Source: an uncultured Bacteroidota bacterium (GTDB lineage Bacteria > Bacteroidota > Bacteroidia > Chitinophagales > Chitinophagaceae). Taken from it: a stretch of 64,000 bases of DNA. How positions within the stretch are numbered: position 1 is the stretch's first letter; every line of letters begins with the position of its first letter. The stretch is from assembly GCA_903865435.1 (NCBI GenBank), contig CAIPJS010000077.1:1-64000 (forward strand). Reading direction: 5' to 3'. The translations under genes and the position numbers were made by a program. The notes under the pieces were generated by a model. The model searched no databases. It was given only the letters and a program-made list of their open reading frames with translations, and was not told the origin of the DNA. Shown piece after piece: positions 1 to 9,494 of the stretch.

Positions 1-1784
1 AGCCTCAATCAGAAACAGTTTGGCGTCAAGCAAATCGTTATAAAGTTCCTCGTATTGGATTCGTTAATAAAATGGATCGTGCAGGTGCCGACTTTTTAAT
101 GGTGGTTACACAAGTAAGAGAAATGTTAGGCGCGAAAGCGGTACCATTACAATTACCTATCGGTGCAGAAGATAACTTCACTGGTGTAGTTGACTTAATT
201 AGAATGAAAGCCATTATTTGGGATGATGCTACAGAAGGGATGACTTATGTAGAAAATCCTATTCCTGATGATATGAAAGAAGATGTGGATTATTGGAGAG
301 CTCAATTGATTGAAGCCGTTGCAGAATATGATGATAAATTAATGGAGAAGTTTTTTGAAAATCCAGATTCTATTTCTGAAGCTGAAGTACATGAAGCCAT
401 TCGTAAAGCAACCATCGATTTAAGTATCGTTCCAATGATGTGCGGATCATCTTTCAAAAACAAAGGGGTACAAACAGCATTAGATGCAGTTTGTCGTTAC
501 CTACCTTCACCAGTAGATGTTGATGATACAGAAGGTACCGATCCAGATACAGGAGAAAAAGTTTATCGTAAACCAAATGCAAAAGAACCATTTGCTGCCT
601 TAGCATTTAAAATCATGACCGATCCTTTCGTGGGACGTTTAGCGTTCTTCAGATGTTATTCTGGTCATTTGGATGCAGGTTCATATGTTAAGAATATGCG
701 TAGTGGAAAGAACGAGCGTATTTCTCGTATCATGAAAATGTTTGCGAACAAACAAAACCCAATCGATTTTATCGAAGCAGGTGATATCGCAGCAGCGGTT
801 GGATTTAAAGAAATTAAAACTGGAGATACATTGTGTGATGAGAACCATCCAATTGTACTAGAGAATATGTTTATTCCAGAACCCGTTATCTCTGTAGCAG
901 TAGAGCCTAAGACGCAAGCTGACGTTGATAAAATGGGCATGGCCATTGCTAAATTAGTAGAGGAAGATCCTACCTTACGTGTGAAGACAGACGAAGATAC
1001 TGGTCAAACAATTTTATCTGGAATGGGTGAATTACACTTAGAGATTATTGTAGATCGTATGCGCCGTGAATTTAAAGTAGAGATCAACCAAGGTAATCCT
1101 CAGGTAGCCTACAAAGAAGCATTTGGTAAAATGATAGAGCACCGTGAAGTCTTGAAAAAGCAATCGGGTGGTCGTGGTAAATTTGCCGATATCGAATTTG
1201 AAATTGGACCTGCAGATGTTGAATGGTTGACAGAAAACAAAGACAAGCATTTCCAATTCGTAAATGATATTTTCGGAGGTTCTATTCCAAAAGAATTTAT
1301 TCCTGCTATTAATAAAGGTTTTGAAACTTCAATGACACAAGGTGTTTTAGCTGGTTACCCAGTGAACAACATGAAAGTGCGTATTACCGATGGTAGTTAC
1401 CACGATGTGGATTCTGATTCAATGTCATTTGAATTGTGTGCGAAAGCTGCTTTCAGAACTGCAGGTAAAAAAGCGAAGCCTACTTTATTAGAACCAATCA
1501 TGAAAGTGGAAGTTGTTACACCAGACCAATACATGGGAGACGTTACAGGTGACTTAAACCGTCGTCGTGGAATGTTAGAAGGTATGGATAGCCGCGGTAA
1601 CTTACAAGTTATTAAAGCGAAAGTGCCTTTGAGTGAAATGTTTGGATATGTAACTCAACTTCGTTCTTTAAGCTCTGGTCGTGCCACATCGACAATGGAG
1701 TTCAGTCACTACAACCCAGCACCGAACAATATTGCTGAAGAAGTGATGGCTAAGAACAAAGGCAAGGTGAAAGACGACGAATAG
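1..1784 (+). CDS. fusA: Elongation factor G, 5'-truncated by window edge
   Basis: EF-G is the GTPase that drives ribosomal translocation. The reading frame is open from base 3 and runs about 594 codons to TAG at 1782-1784, so roughly the first 110-115 residues, with the P-loop and switch regions, lie outside the window. The first visible residues contain the G4 motif NKMD (N codon at 66), followed by domain II, the SGMGELHLE segment of domain III, and domain IV with the loop GSYHDVDSD. Family assignment is certain. Its position just ahead of rpsJ matches the usual str-S10 order, in which rpsL and rpsG would lie upstream. Two double-hairpin elements follow the stop codon and probably end or attenuate the str transcript. 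Confidence 0.98.
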   Translation, partial: PQSETVWRQANRYKVPRIGFVNKMDRAGADFLMVVTQVREMLGAKAVPLQLPIGAEDNFTGVVDLIRMKAIIWDDATEGMTYVENPIPDDMKEDVDYWRAQLIEAVAEYDDKLMEKFFENPDSISEAEVHEAIRKATIDLSIVPMMCGSSFKNKGVQTALDAVCRYLPSPVDVDDTEGTDPDTGEKVYRKPNAKEPFAALAFKIMTDPFVGRLAFFRCYSGHLDAGSYVKNMRSGKNERISRIMKMFANKQNPIDFIEAGDIAAAVGFKEIKTGDTLCDENHPIVLENMFIPEPVISVAVEPKTQADVDKMGMAIAKLVEEDPTLRVKTDEDTGQTILSGMGELHLEIIVDRMRREFKVEINQGNPQVAYKEAFGKMIEHREVLKKQSGGRGKFADIEFEIGPADVEWLTENKDKHFQFVNDIFGGSIPKEFIPAINKGFETSMTQGVLAGYPVNNMKVRITDGSYHDVDSDSMSFELCAKAAFRTAGKKAKPTLLEPIMKVEVVTPDQYMGDVTGDLNRRRGMLEGMDSRGNLQVIKAKVPLSEMFGYVTQLRSLSSGRATSTMEFSHYNPAPNNIAEEVMAKNKGKVKDDE

Positions 1785-1793
1785 TTTTTTCTC

Positions 1794-1880
1794 AGCCTTT
1801 CATGAAATATAAAGGCCTCGAAAAAACTCTCTAATGATATAAAAGCTCTTCTCAATAAATCGAGAAGGGCTTTGCTTTTC
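1794..1880 (+). repeat. Double-hairpin element A with CTCTAATGAT spacer
   Basis: The first stem pairs GCCTTT (1795-1800) with AAAGGC (1811-1816) around a loop containing GAAATAT. The spacer CTCTCTAATGAT follows at 1827-1838. The second stem pairs GCTCTTCTC (1845-1853) with GAGAAGGGC (1862-1870), extended by A-T pairs, and leads into TTTGCTTTT. The second hairpin looks like an intrinsic terminator for fusA. The same layout, including the spacer, recurs at 1880, 21091, 21181, 21264 and 24428. The 1785-2149 interval holds no gene; it contains elements A and B and the rpsJ promoter. Confidence 0.75.
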
Positions 1881-1965
1881 AAAGCCTTTATTGAAATTTA
1901 AAGGCTTTGAAAAGTTCTCTCTAATAATTTTAAACGCTGCTCGATACATCAAGCAGCGTTTTTGG
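1880..1965 (+). repeat. Double-hairpin element B with CTCTAATAATTTTAA spacer
   Basis: The first stem is AAAGCCTTT (1881-1889) with AAAGGCTTT (1900-1908). The spacer CTCTCTAATAATTTTAA is at 1917-1933, one base off the consensus (ATAAT for ATGAT). The second stem is AACGCTGCT (1933-1941) with AGCAGCGTT (1952-1960), followed by a T-rich run typical of a rho-independent terminator. It lies in tandem with element A. Another AT-rich stem, GCCTTTTTT with AAAAAAAGGC at 2050-2079, lies further down, next to the rpsJ promoter. Confidence 0.75.
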
Positions 1966-2111
1966 TTTTCTCAGCCTTATATAAAGTGGTTTAGTAGCTA
2001 TTTATCTATTTGATAATCAATTATTTATGGTCTATTTGAACTCGTTTCAGCCTTTTTTAAAAATAATTTAAAAAAAGGCCAATATTTCTTGAATGTTACG
2101 GCACAACCCAT

Positions 2112-2119
2112 TACCTTTG
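2112..2119 (+). promoter_or_regulatory. Bacteroidota -7 box (TACCTTTG) for rpsJ operon
   Basis: TACCTTTG matches the Bacteroidota primary-sigma -7 consensus TAnnTTTG. A TTG about 20 bases upstream (around 2089-2091) could be the -33 element. The box ends 31 nt before the rpsJ ATG at 2150. The short leader contains a CCCAA/TTGGG stem-loop (about 2124-2139) just before the start codon. Confidence 0.65.
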
Positions 2120-2149
2120 CAACCCCAAGATAATTTGGGAAAAATAGCT

Positions 2150-2455
2150 ATGTCTCAAAGAATTAGAATAAAATTACAATCTTACGATCACAACTTGGTA
2201 GACAAGTCTGCTGAGAAAATCGTAAAAACCGTACGCAGTACTGGTGCAGTAGTAACAGGTCCTATTCCTTTACCTACACACAAACGCATTTTTACTGTGT
2301 TACGTTCACCACACGCAAACAAGAAAAGTCGTGAGCAGTTCCAATTAGCAACGCACAAGCGTTTATTGGACATTTTCACTTCTTCTTCTAAAACAGTTGA
2401 CGCGCTAAGTAAATTAGATTTGCCATCTGGTGTTGAAGTGGAGATCAAAGCATAA
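2150..2455 (+). CDS. rpsJ: 30S ribosomal protein S10
   Basis: S10 (uS10) belongs to the 30S head and also works with NusB in antitermination. The start is placed at ATG 2150, giving [14 protein letters not shown], because family members begin there; an upstream in-frame ATG at 2093 would add 19 residues that lie over the -7 promoter box and are unlike S10. The product is 101 residues, the normal length, with the conserved GPIPLPT and [12 protein letters not shown] segments. It is the first gene of the S10 operon, separated from rplC by an unusual 282-nt structured gap. Confidence 0.97.
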   Translation: MSQRIRIKLQSYDHNLVDKSAEKIVKTVRSTGAVVTGPIPLPTHKRIFTVLRSPHANKKSREQFQLATHKRLLDIFTSSSKTVDALSKLDLPSGVEVEIKA

Positions 2456-2737
2456 GTATTTATAAATCCATCTCCCAATCACTGACACATTATGCATCAG
2501 TAGAAAAAGGAGCGCTGGTTGAATATAGAAGAAAAATATAAACAGGCCCTTCGAGGTTTGTTTACTTCCGGTACTTCCCCTTCCCGATGCGAATCGGGGA
2601 AACTCAGGAAAAGGTCGGCAGCAAACAGGGATTGAATCCGAGCTACTAAAAATCGAAAGATGAAAATCATAGATTAGAGTGTAGCATCATCATCGGATGT
2701 CCTCAGAACCAAGCGCGGGGCATAAACCGCAAAACAG
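2456..2737 (+). ncRNA. Candidate structured leader RNA upstream of rplC
   Basis: This 282-nt interval has no plausible gene but several stems. AAACA (2540-2544) pairs with TGTTT (2559-2563) and encloses a CCT/AGG hairpin. TTCCCGAT (2581-2588) pairs with ATCGGGGA (2593-2600) and is closed by a GCGA (GNRA) tetraloop. An 11-nt strand ATCCGAGCTAC (2636-2646) pairs with GTAGC (2681-2685) and TCGGAT (2693-2698), leaving a 7-nt bulge; inside it, ATC-GAAA-GAT is another GNRA hairpin. This density of paired GC in AT-rich DNA suggests a ribosomal-protein autoregulatory leader, perhaps binding L3 or L4. That role is inference. Confidence 0.6.
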
Positions 2738-3355
2738 ATGAAAGGTATTATTGGAAAAAAAATTGGCATGACTAGCATTTTTGGTCAAGATGGTAAGCAA
2801 ATTGCTTGCACCATTATTGAAGCTGGTCCTTGCGTAGTCACTCAGGTGAAAACTCCTGAAGTAGACGGCTACAGCGCAGTACAATTAGCGTTGGGCGATA
2901 AGAAAGAAAAGCATTCTACAAAATCAGAAATCAATCACTACGCAAAAGCACAAACTGCTCCTAAGCGTTTTGTAAAAGAATTCCGTGACTATTCATTAGA
3001 AGCGGCATTAGGTGCTACCATTACTTTAGATATGTTCGCTGAAGGCGATACTGTTGAAGTAGTAGGTACTACAAAAGGTAAAGGATTCCAAGGGGTTGTA
3101 AAACGTCATGGATTTAGTGGTGTGGGTGAAGCGACACACGGTCAACACGATCGTTCTCGTGCACCAGGTTCTATTGGTGGATCATCTTACCCAGCAAGAG
3201 TATTCAAAGGAATGCGTATGGCTGGACGTATGGGTACTGATCGCGTTAAAACGAAAGGTCTAACGGTATTAAAATTATTCCCAGAAAAAAACTACGTACT
3301 TGTTAGTGGTTCAGTTCCAGGTAACAATGGTTCAATAGTTTTAATCCAAAAGTAA
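2738..3355 (+). CDS. rplC: 50S ribosomal protein L3
   Basis: L3 (uL3) is an early 50S assembly protein that reaches the peptidyl-transferase centre. The 205-residue product begins [15 protein letters not shown]. It carries the hallmark [13 protein letters not shown], the [16 protein letters not shown] loop near the centre of the ribosome, and a C-terminal [12 protein letters not shown] segment. Length and motifs are standard. The ATG follows the hairpin-rich interval after rpsJ, so translation of rplC and the genes behind it could be controlled there. rplD starts 20 nt downstream. Confidence 0.98.
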   Translation: MKGIIGKKIGMTSIFGQDGKQIACTIIEAGPCVVTQVKTPEVDGYSAVQLALGDKKEKHSTKSEINHYAKAQTAPKRFVKEFRDYSLEAALGATITLDMFAEGDTVEVVGTTKGKGFQGVVKRHGFSGVGEATHGQHDRSRAPGSIGGSSYPARVFKGMRMAGRMGTDRVKTKGLTVLKLFPEKNYVLVSGSVPGNNGSIVLIQK

Positions 3356-3375
3356 TCACCACTTAATCGACAATC

Positions 3376-4008
3376 ATGCAATTAGAAGTATTAAACATAA
3401 AGGGCAAAAAAACAGGCAGACAGGTAAATTTACCTGAAGATATTTTTGGTGCAACACCAAACGATCACGTTATCTACTTAGCCGTTAAACAATATTTGGC
3501 TGCACGCCGTTCTGGTACGCATAAAGTGAAAACTCGTGCAGAAGTACAAGGTGCTAGCAGAAAATTACACAAACAAAAAGGTACTGGTGGCGCTCGTAAG
3601 GGTAATATCCGTAACCCATTATACAAAGGTGGTGGTACGATATTTGGTCCAAAACCACATAGCTACGATTTCAAATTGAATCGTAAAGTAAAAGACCTTG
3701 CAAAAATATCTGCATTGTCGCACAAAGCCATCGATCAAGCAATTTTAGTGTTAGAAGACATCAACTTAGATGCGCCAAAAACTTCAACCATTGCTGGCAT
3801 CATGACTCAATTGAGTTTAGACAACAAAAAAACTTTAGTGATTTTACCTGATTATAATGACAATCTTCATTTAAGCACTAGAAACATTCCTAACGTAGCT
3901 ACTACTTTGTTAGCGGACATTAATACTTACGACATCATGAATGCCGATGTATTAGTGATCACTGAAAGCGCTGCTAAAATTTTTAACGAAGAGGAAGCTG
4001 TAGCATAA
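3376..4008 (+). CDS. rplD: 50S ribosomal protein L4
   Basis: L4 (uL4) lines the peptide exit tunnel. The 210-residue protein has the extended tunnel loop with QKGTGGARKGNIRNP and GGGTIFGPKPHSY, the signature of the family. In proteobacteria and Firmicutes L4 represses its own operon by binding the leader. The structured interval before rplC would be a natural target if that logic holds here, but no homology to those leaders was established. Confidence 0.98.
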   Translation: MQLEVLNIKGKKTGRQVNLPEDIFGATPNDHVIYLAVKQYLAARRSGTHKVKTRAEVQGASRKLHKQKGTGGARKGNIRNPLYKGGGTIFGPKPHSYDFKLNRKVKDLAKISALSHKAIDQAILVLEDINLDAPKTSTIAGIMTQLSLDNKKTLVILPDYNDNLHLSTRNIPNVATTLLADINTYDIMNADVLVITESAAKIFNEEEAVA

Positions 4009-4035
4009 GCTTACTACTTTTATAAAATTATAATT

Positions 4036-4335
4036 ATGAAATTGACAGAAATATTAATCAAGCCTATCTTAACTGAAAAAGCAAACGCTCAACAAGAAAA
4101 ATTGAGTAGATATGCTTTTAAAGTAGATCGTCGTGCGAATAAATTAGAGATCAAAACTGCTATTGAGCAATTTTATGGTGTGAACGTATTAGAAGTTAAC
4201 ACATTGGTTGTTCCAGGTAAAAATAAATCTCGTTCTACTAAAGCAGGTGTTGTATCTGGAGTTAAATCTGGTTACAAAAAAGCTTTGGTAACTGTTGCGA
4301 AAGGTGAAACCATTGACCTATACGCAAGCATTTAA
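4036..4335 (+). CDS. rplW: 50S ribosomal protein L23
   Basis: L23 (uL23) sits at the tunnel exit, where trigger factor and SRP dock. The 99-residue product has the family start (ILIKPILTEKANAQQE) and the FYGVNVLEVNTL core. Length is normal. The 72-nt gap to rplB contains only a small AAGAC/GTCTT hairpin near 4373-4387. Confidence 0.97.
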   Translation: MKLTEILIKPILTEKANAQQEKLSRYAFKVDRRANKLEIKTAIEQFYGVNVLEVNTLVVPGKNKSRSTKAGVVSGVKSGYKKALVTVAKGETIDLYASI

Positions 4336-4407
4336 TAAATTAAATAATAGCCCGCGAAGCTGAAAAATTCGTAAGACCAAAAGTCTTTAAAAAGTAAAAG
4401 AAACAAA

Positions 4408-5247
4408 ATGGCATTAAGAAAGTACAAACCAATTACAGCAGGAACCCGTTGGAGAATCGGGAACGCCTATGCTGAGATTACCACCAACAAACCTGAAAAA
4501 AGTTTGTTAGAGCCACAGAAGAAAACTGCAGGACGTAACTTCCAAGGTCGTCGTGCAATGCGTTACATGGGTGGTGGACATAGACAACATTATCGTATCA
4601 TCGATTTCAAAAGAAACAAAACTGGAATGGAAGCTACTGTAGTTTCTATCGAGTACGATCCAAACAGAACTGCATTTATCGCTTTAGTACAATATACTGA
4701 TGGCGAAAAAAGATACATCATTTGCCCTCAAGGTTTACAAGTTGGGACGAAAGTTTCTTCTGGTGAATCAGTGGCTCCTGAAATTGGGAATGCGTTACCA
4801 ATGAAATCAATCCCATTAGGTACCATCATTCACAATGTTGAAATGCAACCAGGTCAAGGTGGAAAATTAGTACGTAGTGCTGGTTCTTCTGCTCAATTAG
4901 CGAACAAGGAAGATGCTTACGCTGTATTGAAAATGCCTTCTGGTGAATTACGTAAAGTTTTAATCAACTGCTATGCAACAGTAGGAGTTGTTTCTAATAG
5001 CGATCACAATTTGGAAACTGCTGGTAAAGCAGGTAGAAATCGCTGGAAAGGCGTAAGACCTCGTGTTAGAGGTGTTGCGATGAACCCAGTAGATCATCCG
5101 ATGGGTGGTGGTGAAGGTAGAGCGTCTGGTGGACATCCAAGAAGCAGAACTGGTAAGTATGCTAAAGGGGAAAAAACTAGAACAAGAGGAAAAGGTAGTG
5201 ATAAGTTAATTATCCAACGCCGTGACGGTAAAAAATTGACAAAATAA
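4408..5247 (+). CDS. rplB: 50S ribosomal protein L2
   Basis: L2 (uL2) is essential for subunit association and the peptidyl-transferase centre. The product is 279 residues, slightly longer than the E. coli protein (273). The C-terminal motif reads [13 protein letters not shown]. The His equivalent to the functionally important E. coli His229 is kept (His230 counting Met), while the second His of the E. coli HPH is Met here. The remainder ([14 protein letters not shown] near the N-terminus, [11 protein letters not shown] at the end) is typical. Confidence 0.98.
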   Translation: MALRKYKPITAGTRWRIGNAYAEITTNKPEKSLLEPQKKTAGRNFQGRRAMRYMGGGHRQHYRIIDFKRNKTGMEATVVSIEYDPNRTAFIALVQYTDGEKRYIICPQGLQVGTKVSSGESVAPEIGNALPMKSIPLGTIIHNVEMQPGQGGKLVRSAGSSAQLANKEDAYAVLKMPSGELRKVLINCYATVGVVSNSDHNLETAGKAGRNRWKGVRPRVRGVAMNPVDHPMGGGEGRASGGHPRSRTGKYAKGEKTRTRGKGSDKLIIQRRDGKKLTK

Positions 5248-5273
5248 TTTAACAATCAAATTAACTCGTTACT

Positions 5274-5543
5274 ATGGGTCGTTCGATTAAAAAAGGTCCT
5301 TATATAGATCATAACCTTGAAGAAAAAGTAGAGGGTATGAATGGAGGCAAAACTAAGAAAGGTGTAATTAAAACTTGGAGTCGTCGTAGCACGATTTCTC
5401 CAGAATTTGTTGGACATACTTTCGCAGTTCATAACGGAAATAAATTTATCCCTGTGTATGTTACCGAATTCATGGTAGGACATAAATTGGGTGAATTCTC
5501 TCCAACAAGAAACTTCAGAGGACACGCTGGAACTAAGAAATAA
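5274..5543 (+). CDS. rpsS: 30S ribosomal protein S19
   Basis: S19 (uS19) lies in the 30S head next to S13. The 89-residue protein begins [18 protein letters not shown] and has the conserved [10 protein letters not shown] and [14 protein letters not shown] segments. It fits the family in length and sequence and lies 26 nt after rplB. Confidence 0.97.
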   Translation: MGRSIKKGPYIDHNLEEKVEGMNGGKTKKGVIKTWSRRSTISPEFVGHTFAVHNGNKFIPVYVTEFMVGHKLGEFSPTRNFRGHAGTKK

Positions 5544-5568
5544 AAAGCAGTAATAAACACATTAAGAA

Positions 5569-5925
5569 ATGGAAGCATTAGCTAAACTAAACAATTACCC
5601 CACAGGCCCTCGTAAGATGCGTTTGCTTGCAGACGTTATCCGCGGTATGGAAGTGGAAAAAGCATTGGCAATTTTGGAGTTCCATCCACAACACAACGCT
5701 GTGCCTTTGGCAAAGTTGTTGAAAAGTGCAATGAACAATTGGGAACAAAAAAATAGCGGCGCAAGCGCAGCAGACAGCAGCTTAGTAGTAAAAACAATTT
5801 TTGTAGACGGTGGTCGTACGTTAAAGCGTATGCGCCCAGCTCCTCAAGGACGTGGCTACCGAGTGCGTAAACGCAGTAATCATGTAACCATGATTGTAGA
5901 TTCAAAAACAGATTTAAAAAACTAA
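5569..5925 (+). CDS. rplV: 50S ribosomal protein L22
   Basis: L22 (uL22) forms part of the exit tunnel with L4. The 118-residue product begins [20 protein letters not shown] and has the tunnel hairpin with the [17 protein letters not shown] signature near residues 85-101. It is compact, without the long C-terminal extension seen in some relatives. The start is well supported by family alignment. Confidence 0.96.
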   Translation: MEALAKLNNYPTGPRKMRLLADVIRGMEVEKALAILEFHPQHNAVPLAKLLKSAMNNWEQKNSGASAADSSLVVKTIFVDGGRTLKRMRPAPQGRGYRVRKRSNHVTMIVDSKTDLKN

Positions 5926-5943
5926 ATATTCTAAACCATTACT

Positions 5944-6723
5944 ATGGGTCAGAAAGCAAATCCAATTGGAAACAGACTAGGCATCATCCGCGGATGGGAA
6001 AGCAACTGGTACGGCAGTAAAAAAGACTACGCTACTAAGTTGATCGAGGACCATAAAATCCGTACTTATTTAAATGCACGTATCAGCAAAGGCGGCATCG
6101 CGCGCATTGTGATTGAGCGTACTTTAGGTAAGTTGATCATCACTATTCACACATCTAAACCAGGTATCATTATTGGTAAAGGTGGTGGAGAAGTAGATCG
6201 TATCAAAGAAGAGTTAAAGAAATTAACCGGTAAAGATGATGTTCAAATCAACATCTTAGAAATTCGTCGTCCAGAGTTAGATGCAACCATTGTTGCAGAT
6301 ACCATTGCACGTCAAATTGAAAACCGTATCAACTACAAGCGTGCTATTAAAATGGCAATTGCTTCTACTTTAAGAATGGGTGCAGAAGGGATTAAAGTAA
6401 AAGTGGGTGGCCGTATTGGTGGTGCAGAGATTGCACGTAGCGAAGAAATCAAACAAGGTAGAGTGCCTTTACATACTTTCAGAATGGACATCGATTATGC
6501 CAATGTATATGCTTTAACAGTGTATGGTAAAATTGGTATCAAAGTATGGATTTGTAAAGGAGAGGTTTTAGGAAAAAGAGAATTGAATCCAAATTTCATC
6601 GGCGGCAAAGACGGTGGTGAAAGAGCAGATCGTCCAGGCGGAGACCGTCGTGATGATCGTGGTGGATTTGATCGTGGCAACGATCGTCGCCCAGGTGGCG
6701 GTGGTGCACCAAGAAAAAGATAA
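5944..6723 (+). CDS. rpsC: 30S ribosomal protein S3 with Gly/Arg/Asp-rich tail
   Basis: S3 (uS3) forms part of the mRNA entry channel and has helicase activity with S4. The N-terminal [13 protein letters not shown] and the KH domain with [11 protein letters not shown] are clear, as is the S3 C-terminal domain ([21 protein letters not shown]). After about residue 219 the protein continues with some 40 residues rich in Gly, Arg and Asp ([15 protein letters not shown] and similar), giving 259 residues against 233 in E. coli. The tail resembles disordered RGG-type RNA-binding segments; its role is unknown. Confidence 0.97.
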   Translation: MGQKANPIGNRLGIIRGWESNWYGSKKDYATKLIEDHKIRTYLNARISKGGIARIVIERTLGKLIITIHTSKPGIIIGKGGGEVDRIKEELKKLTGKDDVQINILEIRRPELDATIVADTIARQIENRINYKRAIKMAIASTLRMGAEGIKVKVGGRIGGAEIARSEEIKQGRVPLHTFRMDIDYANVYALTVYGKIGIKVWICKGEVLGKRELNPNFIGGKDGGERADRPGGDRRDDRGGFDRGNDRRPGGGGAPRKR

Positions 6724-6784
6724 TTCCTACGACCAACACAACCGAGTAAAAACAACAATTTAAAAAAGAGATAACAATAAGAAT

Positions 6785-7198
6785 ATGTTACAGCCGAAAA
6801 GAAGTAAACATAGAAAACAACAGAAAGGACGTATTCGTGAAATAGCGAAACGCGGAGCTTCTATTGCATTTGGTTCTTTTGCCTTAAAATCATTAGACCC
6901 AATCTGGTTAACCAACAGACAATTAGAATCTGCTCGTCAAGCAATGACACGTGCCATGAAAAGAGAAGGTAATGTTTGGATTCGTGTTTTCCCAGATAAA
7001 ATTATTACTCGTAAGCCTGCAGAGGTGAGAATGGGTAAGGGTAAAGGTAACCCAGAATTTTGGGCAGCAGTCGTTGAACCAGGTCGCATCATTTTTGAAA
7101 TTGATGGTGTTACACCAGAAGTAGCAAAAGAGGCAATGGGATTAGCAGCACAAAAATTACCAATCAGAACTAAATTCGTTACAAGAAGAGATTTGTAA
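6785..7198 (+). CDS. rplP: 50S ribosomal protein L16
   Basis: L16 (uL16) organises the A-site region of the large subunit. The 137-residue protein begins [16 protein letters not shown] and contains the family signature [22 protein letters not shown]. Length is normal. It follows rpsC after a 61-nt A-rich gap. Confidence 0.97.
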   Translation: MLQPKRSKHRKQQKGRIREIAKRGASIAFGSFALKSLDPIWLTNRQLESARQAMTRAMKREGNVWIRVFPDKIITRKPAEVRMGKGKGNPEFWAAVVEPGRIIFEIDGVTPEVAKEAMGLAAQKLPIRTKFVTRRDL

Positions 7199-7233
7199 TT
7201 GATTAAAGCGTAAACAATAAAAAAGCATTTGCT

Positions 7234-7446
7234 ATGGCAAACAAAAAATATGATTTTAATAAAGGCTTAAAAGATATAAGCGTTACGGACATCAAAGCTC
7301 GTATCGATGAAGATCAATTAAGACTTAAAAAACTAGAGTTCGCTCATGCTATTTCTCCTTTAGAGAATCCAATGAGTATCCGCGGACTTCGTCAAGACAT
7401 TGCCCGTTTGAAAACGGAATTAAAGAAAAAAGAGTTAGGCATCTAA
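7234..7446 (+). CDS. rpmC: 50S ribosomal protein L29
   Basis: L29 (uL29) is a small helical-hairpin protein near the tunnel exit, next to L23. The 70-residue product has the helical core [17 protein letters not shown] and [19 protein letters not shown] typical of the family. It lies between rplP and rpsQ, as in the canonical operon. Confidence 0.95.
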   Translation: MANKKYDFNKGLKDISVTDIKARIDEDQLRLKKLEFAHAISPLENPMSIRGLRQDIARLKTELKKKELGI

Positions 7447-7483
7447 TTAAACATCAGATAAGCTAACCAAAAATTGATAAACA

Positions 7484-7741
7484 ATGGTAGAAAGAAATTT
7501 ACGTAAAACGAGAATCGGAGTTGTCACTAGCGACAAGATGGATAAAACCATTACTGTAGCTGTTGAAAGAAAAGTAAAACATCCGATTTATGGAAAGTTC
7601 GTGAAAAAAACAACTAAGTTCCATGCGCACGATGAAAAACAAGAGTGCACAATTGGGGACACAGTTAAAATCATGGAAACACGTCCATTAAGTAAGACAA
7701 AACGTTGGAGATTGGTAGAAGTAGTGGAGAAAGCTAAATAA
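7484..7741 (+). CDS. rpsQ: 30S ribosomal protein S17
   Basis: S17 (uS17) is a primary 16S rRNA-binding protein with an OB fold. The 85-residue protein has the motifs [21 protein letters not shown] and [20 protein letters not shown]. Length and neighbours are as expected. A 77-nt A-rich gap with no clear feature follows. Confidence 0.97.
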   Translation: MVERNLRKTRIGVVTSDKMDKTITVAVERKVKHPIYGKFVKKTTKFHAHDEKQECTIGDTVKIMETRPLSKTKRWRLVEVVEKAK

Positions 7742-7818
7742 ACCAAACCAAAAAGGAAGTAAACAGTATTCACCCAACCTTGAAAAAGGAAGGACTAAAA
7801 AGCTAAAAGCTAAATAAA

Positions 7819-8187
7819 ATGATTCAGCAAGAAAGTAGGCTCAATGTAGCTGATAATAGTGGCGCCAAGGAAGTACTTTGTATCAAAGTACTTGGAAACA
7901 GTGGTCAAGACTATGCAAAAATCGGTGACAAAATAGTTGTTACTGTAAAAGACGCCATTCCTGCAGGCGGTATCAAAAAAGGTACTGTATCTAAAGCGGT
8001 AATTGTGCGTACAAAAAACAAATTGCGTAGAAAAGACGGATCTTATATCCGTTTTGATGACAATGCAGTTGTATTATTAAACACTTCAGATGAGCCAAGA
8101 GGCACACGTATTTTTGGGCCAGTGGCTCGTGAATTGCGTGATAAAGGATACATGAAAATTGTTTCATTAGCACCAGAGGTGTTATAA
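7819..8187 (+). CDS. rplN: 50S ribosomal protein L14
   Basis: L14 (uL14) forms an intersubunit bridge and is the RsfS binding site. The 122-residue product begins [18 protein letters not shown] and ends [16 protein letters not shown]; both ends match the family closely. It is the first gene of what is the spc operon in other bacteria, but here it continues directly from the S10 block. Confidence 0.98.
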   Translation: MIQQESRLNVADNSGAKEVLCIKVLGNSGQDYAKIGDKIVVTVKDAIPAGGIKKGTVSKAVIVRTKNKLRRKDGSYIRFDDNAVVLLNTSDEPRGTRIFGPVARELRDKGYMKIVSLAPEVL

Positions 8188-8202
8188 ATTATAAATTAAG
8201 TT

Positions 8203-8541
8203 ATGAGTAACAGATTCAAACCCAAATTCAACATCAAGAAAGGCGACACTGTAGTAGTGATTGCTGGTGATGACAAGGACTTGAAAAAGCCTCGCACGGT
8301 GTTGGAAGTTATCGTAGATAAAGGTCGCGTAATTGTTGAAGGAGTTGCTATTGCAACTAAACATACAAAACCATCTGCGTCCAATACTAAAGGGGGCATC
8401 GTTAAAGTAGAAGCGGCCATCAGCATTAGTAATGTAATGCTTTGGGATGCTAAAACTAGCGCGCCTACAAAAGTAAAACGTACAAGACAAGAAGGTAAAT
8501 TAGTAAGAACATCTAAAAAATCAGGGGAGGTAATTAAATAA
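8203..8541 (+). CDS. rplX: 50S ribosomal protein L24
   Basis: L24 (uL24) is an assembly initiator with a KOW domain. The 112-residue protein has the KOW core [14 protein letters not shown] near residues 13-26 and the downstream [18 protein letters not shown] segment. Its TAA stop shares the A of the rplE ATG (1-nt overlap), so the two are probably translationally coupled. Confidence 0.97.
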   Translation: MSNRFKPKFNIKKGDTVVVIAGDDKDLKKPRTVLEVIVDKGRVIVEGVAIATKHTKPSASNTKGGIVKVEAAISISNVMLWDAKTSAPTKVKRTRQEGKLVRTSKKSGEVIK

Positions 8542-9116
8542 TGAGTACAGTAAAATACACTCCAAGATTAGCAGACAAGTACACGAACGAAGTGATACCT
8601 GCTTTATCTAAAAAGTTTGGTTACAAGTCTGTAATGCAAACTCCAAAGTTGGAAAAAATTTGCATCAACCGTGGTGTAAATGGTGCCGTAAATGACAAGA
8701 AATTAGTGGACATCGCATTAGACGAGTTAACGATGATCACTGGTCAGAAAGCGGTTCCAACGATGTCTAAAAAAGACATTTCAAACTTTAAATTACGTAA
8801 GGGTATGCCAATTGGTGCGCGCGTAACTTTAAGAGGTGTGAAAATGTATGAGTTCTTAGATCGTTTGGTATCTGTGGCACTACCTCGTGTACGTGACTTC
8901 AAAGGCATCAGCGATAAAGCATTTGATGGTCGTGGCAACTATACATTAGGTGTTACTGAGCAAATCATTTTCCCAGAAATTGATATCGATAAAGTAAATA
9001 AAATTACTGGATTAGACATCACTTTCGTGACTAGTGCTGGATCAAACGAAGAAGCATACGAGTTATTAAAAGAATTGGGTATGCCGTTTAAGAATAGTAA
9101 AAAAGACAATAACTAA
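8541..9116 (+). CDS. rplE: 50S ribosomal protein L5
   Basis: L5 (uL5) binds 5S rRNA and the P-site tRNA. The 191-residue product has [30 protein letters not shown] and the C-terminal [13 protein letters not shown] motif of the family. It is slightly longer than the E. coli protein (179) because of a short charged C-terminus. The start codon overlaps the stop of rplX. Confidence 0.97.
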   Translation: MSTVKYTPRLADKYTNEVIPALSKKFGYKSVMQTPKLEKICINRGVNGAVNDKKLVDIALDELTMITGQKAVPTMSKKDISNFKLRKGMPIGARVTLRGVKMYEFLDRLVSVALPRVRDFKGISDKAFDGRGNYTLGVTEQIIFPEIDIDKVNKITGLDITFVTSAGSNEEAYELLKELGMPFKNSKKDNN

Positions 9117-9139
9117 AATAACAAGATTAAAATAGAATT

Positions 9140-9409
9140 ATGGCAAAAGAATCTATCAAGGCCAGACAAAAGAAGCGTGAAAAAACGGTTAAGAAATTTG
9201 CTGAAAAGCGCGCTGCTTTAAAAGCTGCTGGTGATTATGCAGGTTTAGATAAACTACCTAAAAATGCATCACCTGTTCGTTTAAAAAATCGTTGTCAATT
9301 AACGGGTCGTCCTAAAGGGTATATCCGTTACTTCGGCGTATCAAGGATTGTTTTCCGCGATATGGCTTTGAATGGTTTAATTCCAGGTGTTAAAAAAGCA
9401 AGCTGGTAG
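9140..9409 (+). CDS. rpsN: 30S ribosomal protein S14 (zinc-independent type)
   Basis: S14 (uS14) is a late-assembling protein of the 30S head. The 89-residue product is the long form, lacking the CxxC zinc ribbon; it has the signature [19 protein letters not shown] and ends in VKKASW. This zinc-independent form is usual when S14 is encoded in the spc cluster of many phyla. Confidence 0.97.
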   Translation: MAKESIKARQKKREKTVKKFAEKRAALKAAGDYAGLDKLPKNASPVRLKNRCQLTGRPKGYIRYFGVSRIVFRDMALNGLIPGVKKASW

Positions 9410-9494
9410 TACTTTAAAAAAGTAAGATTGATTTAAGTTCATTCATTTGAATACTGAAACAAAACAAAATTTAGAACTGATTTAAAAAATTAAT

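Noticed and set aside
2093..2149. N-terminal extension of S10 from an upstream ATG
   Set aside because: The extra 19 codons include the TACCTTTG promoter box and are not found in S10; ATG 2150 gives the conserved start.
2188..2478. Reverse reading frame of 96 codons across rpsJ
   Set aside because: It is the shadow of the S10 gene in another frame, with no independent start signal or family match.
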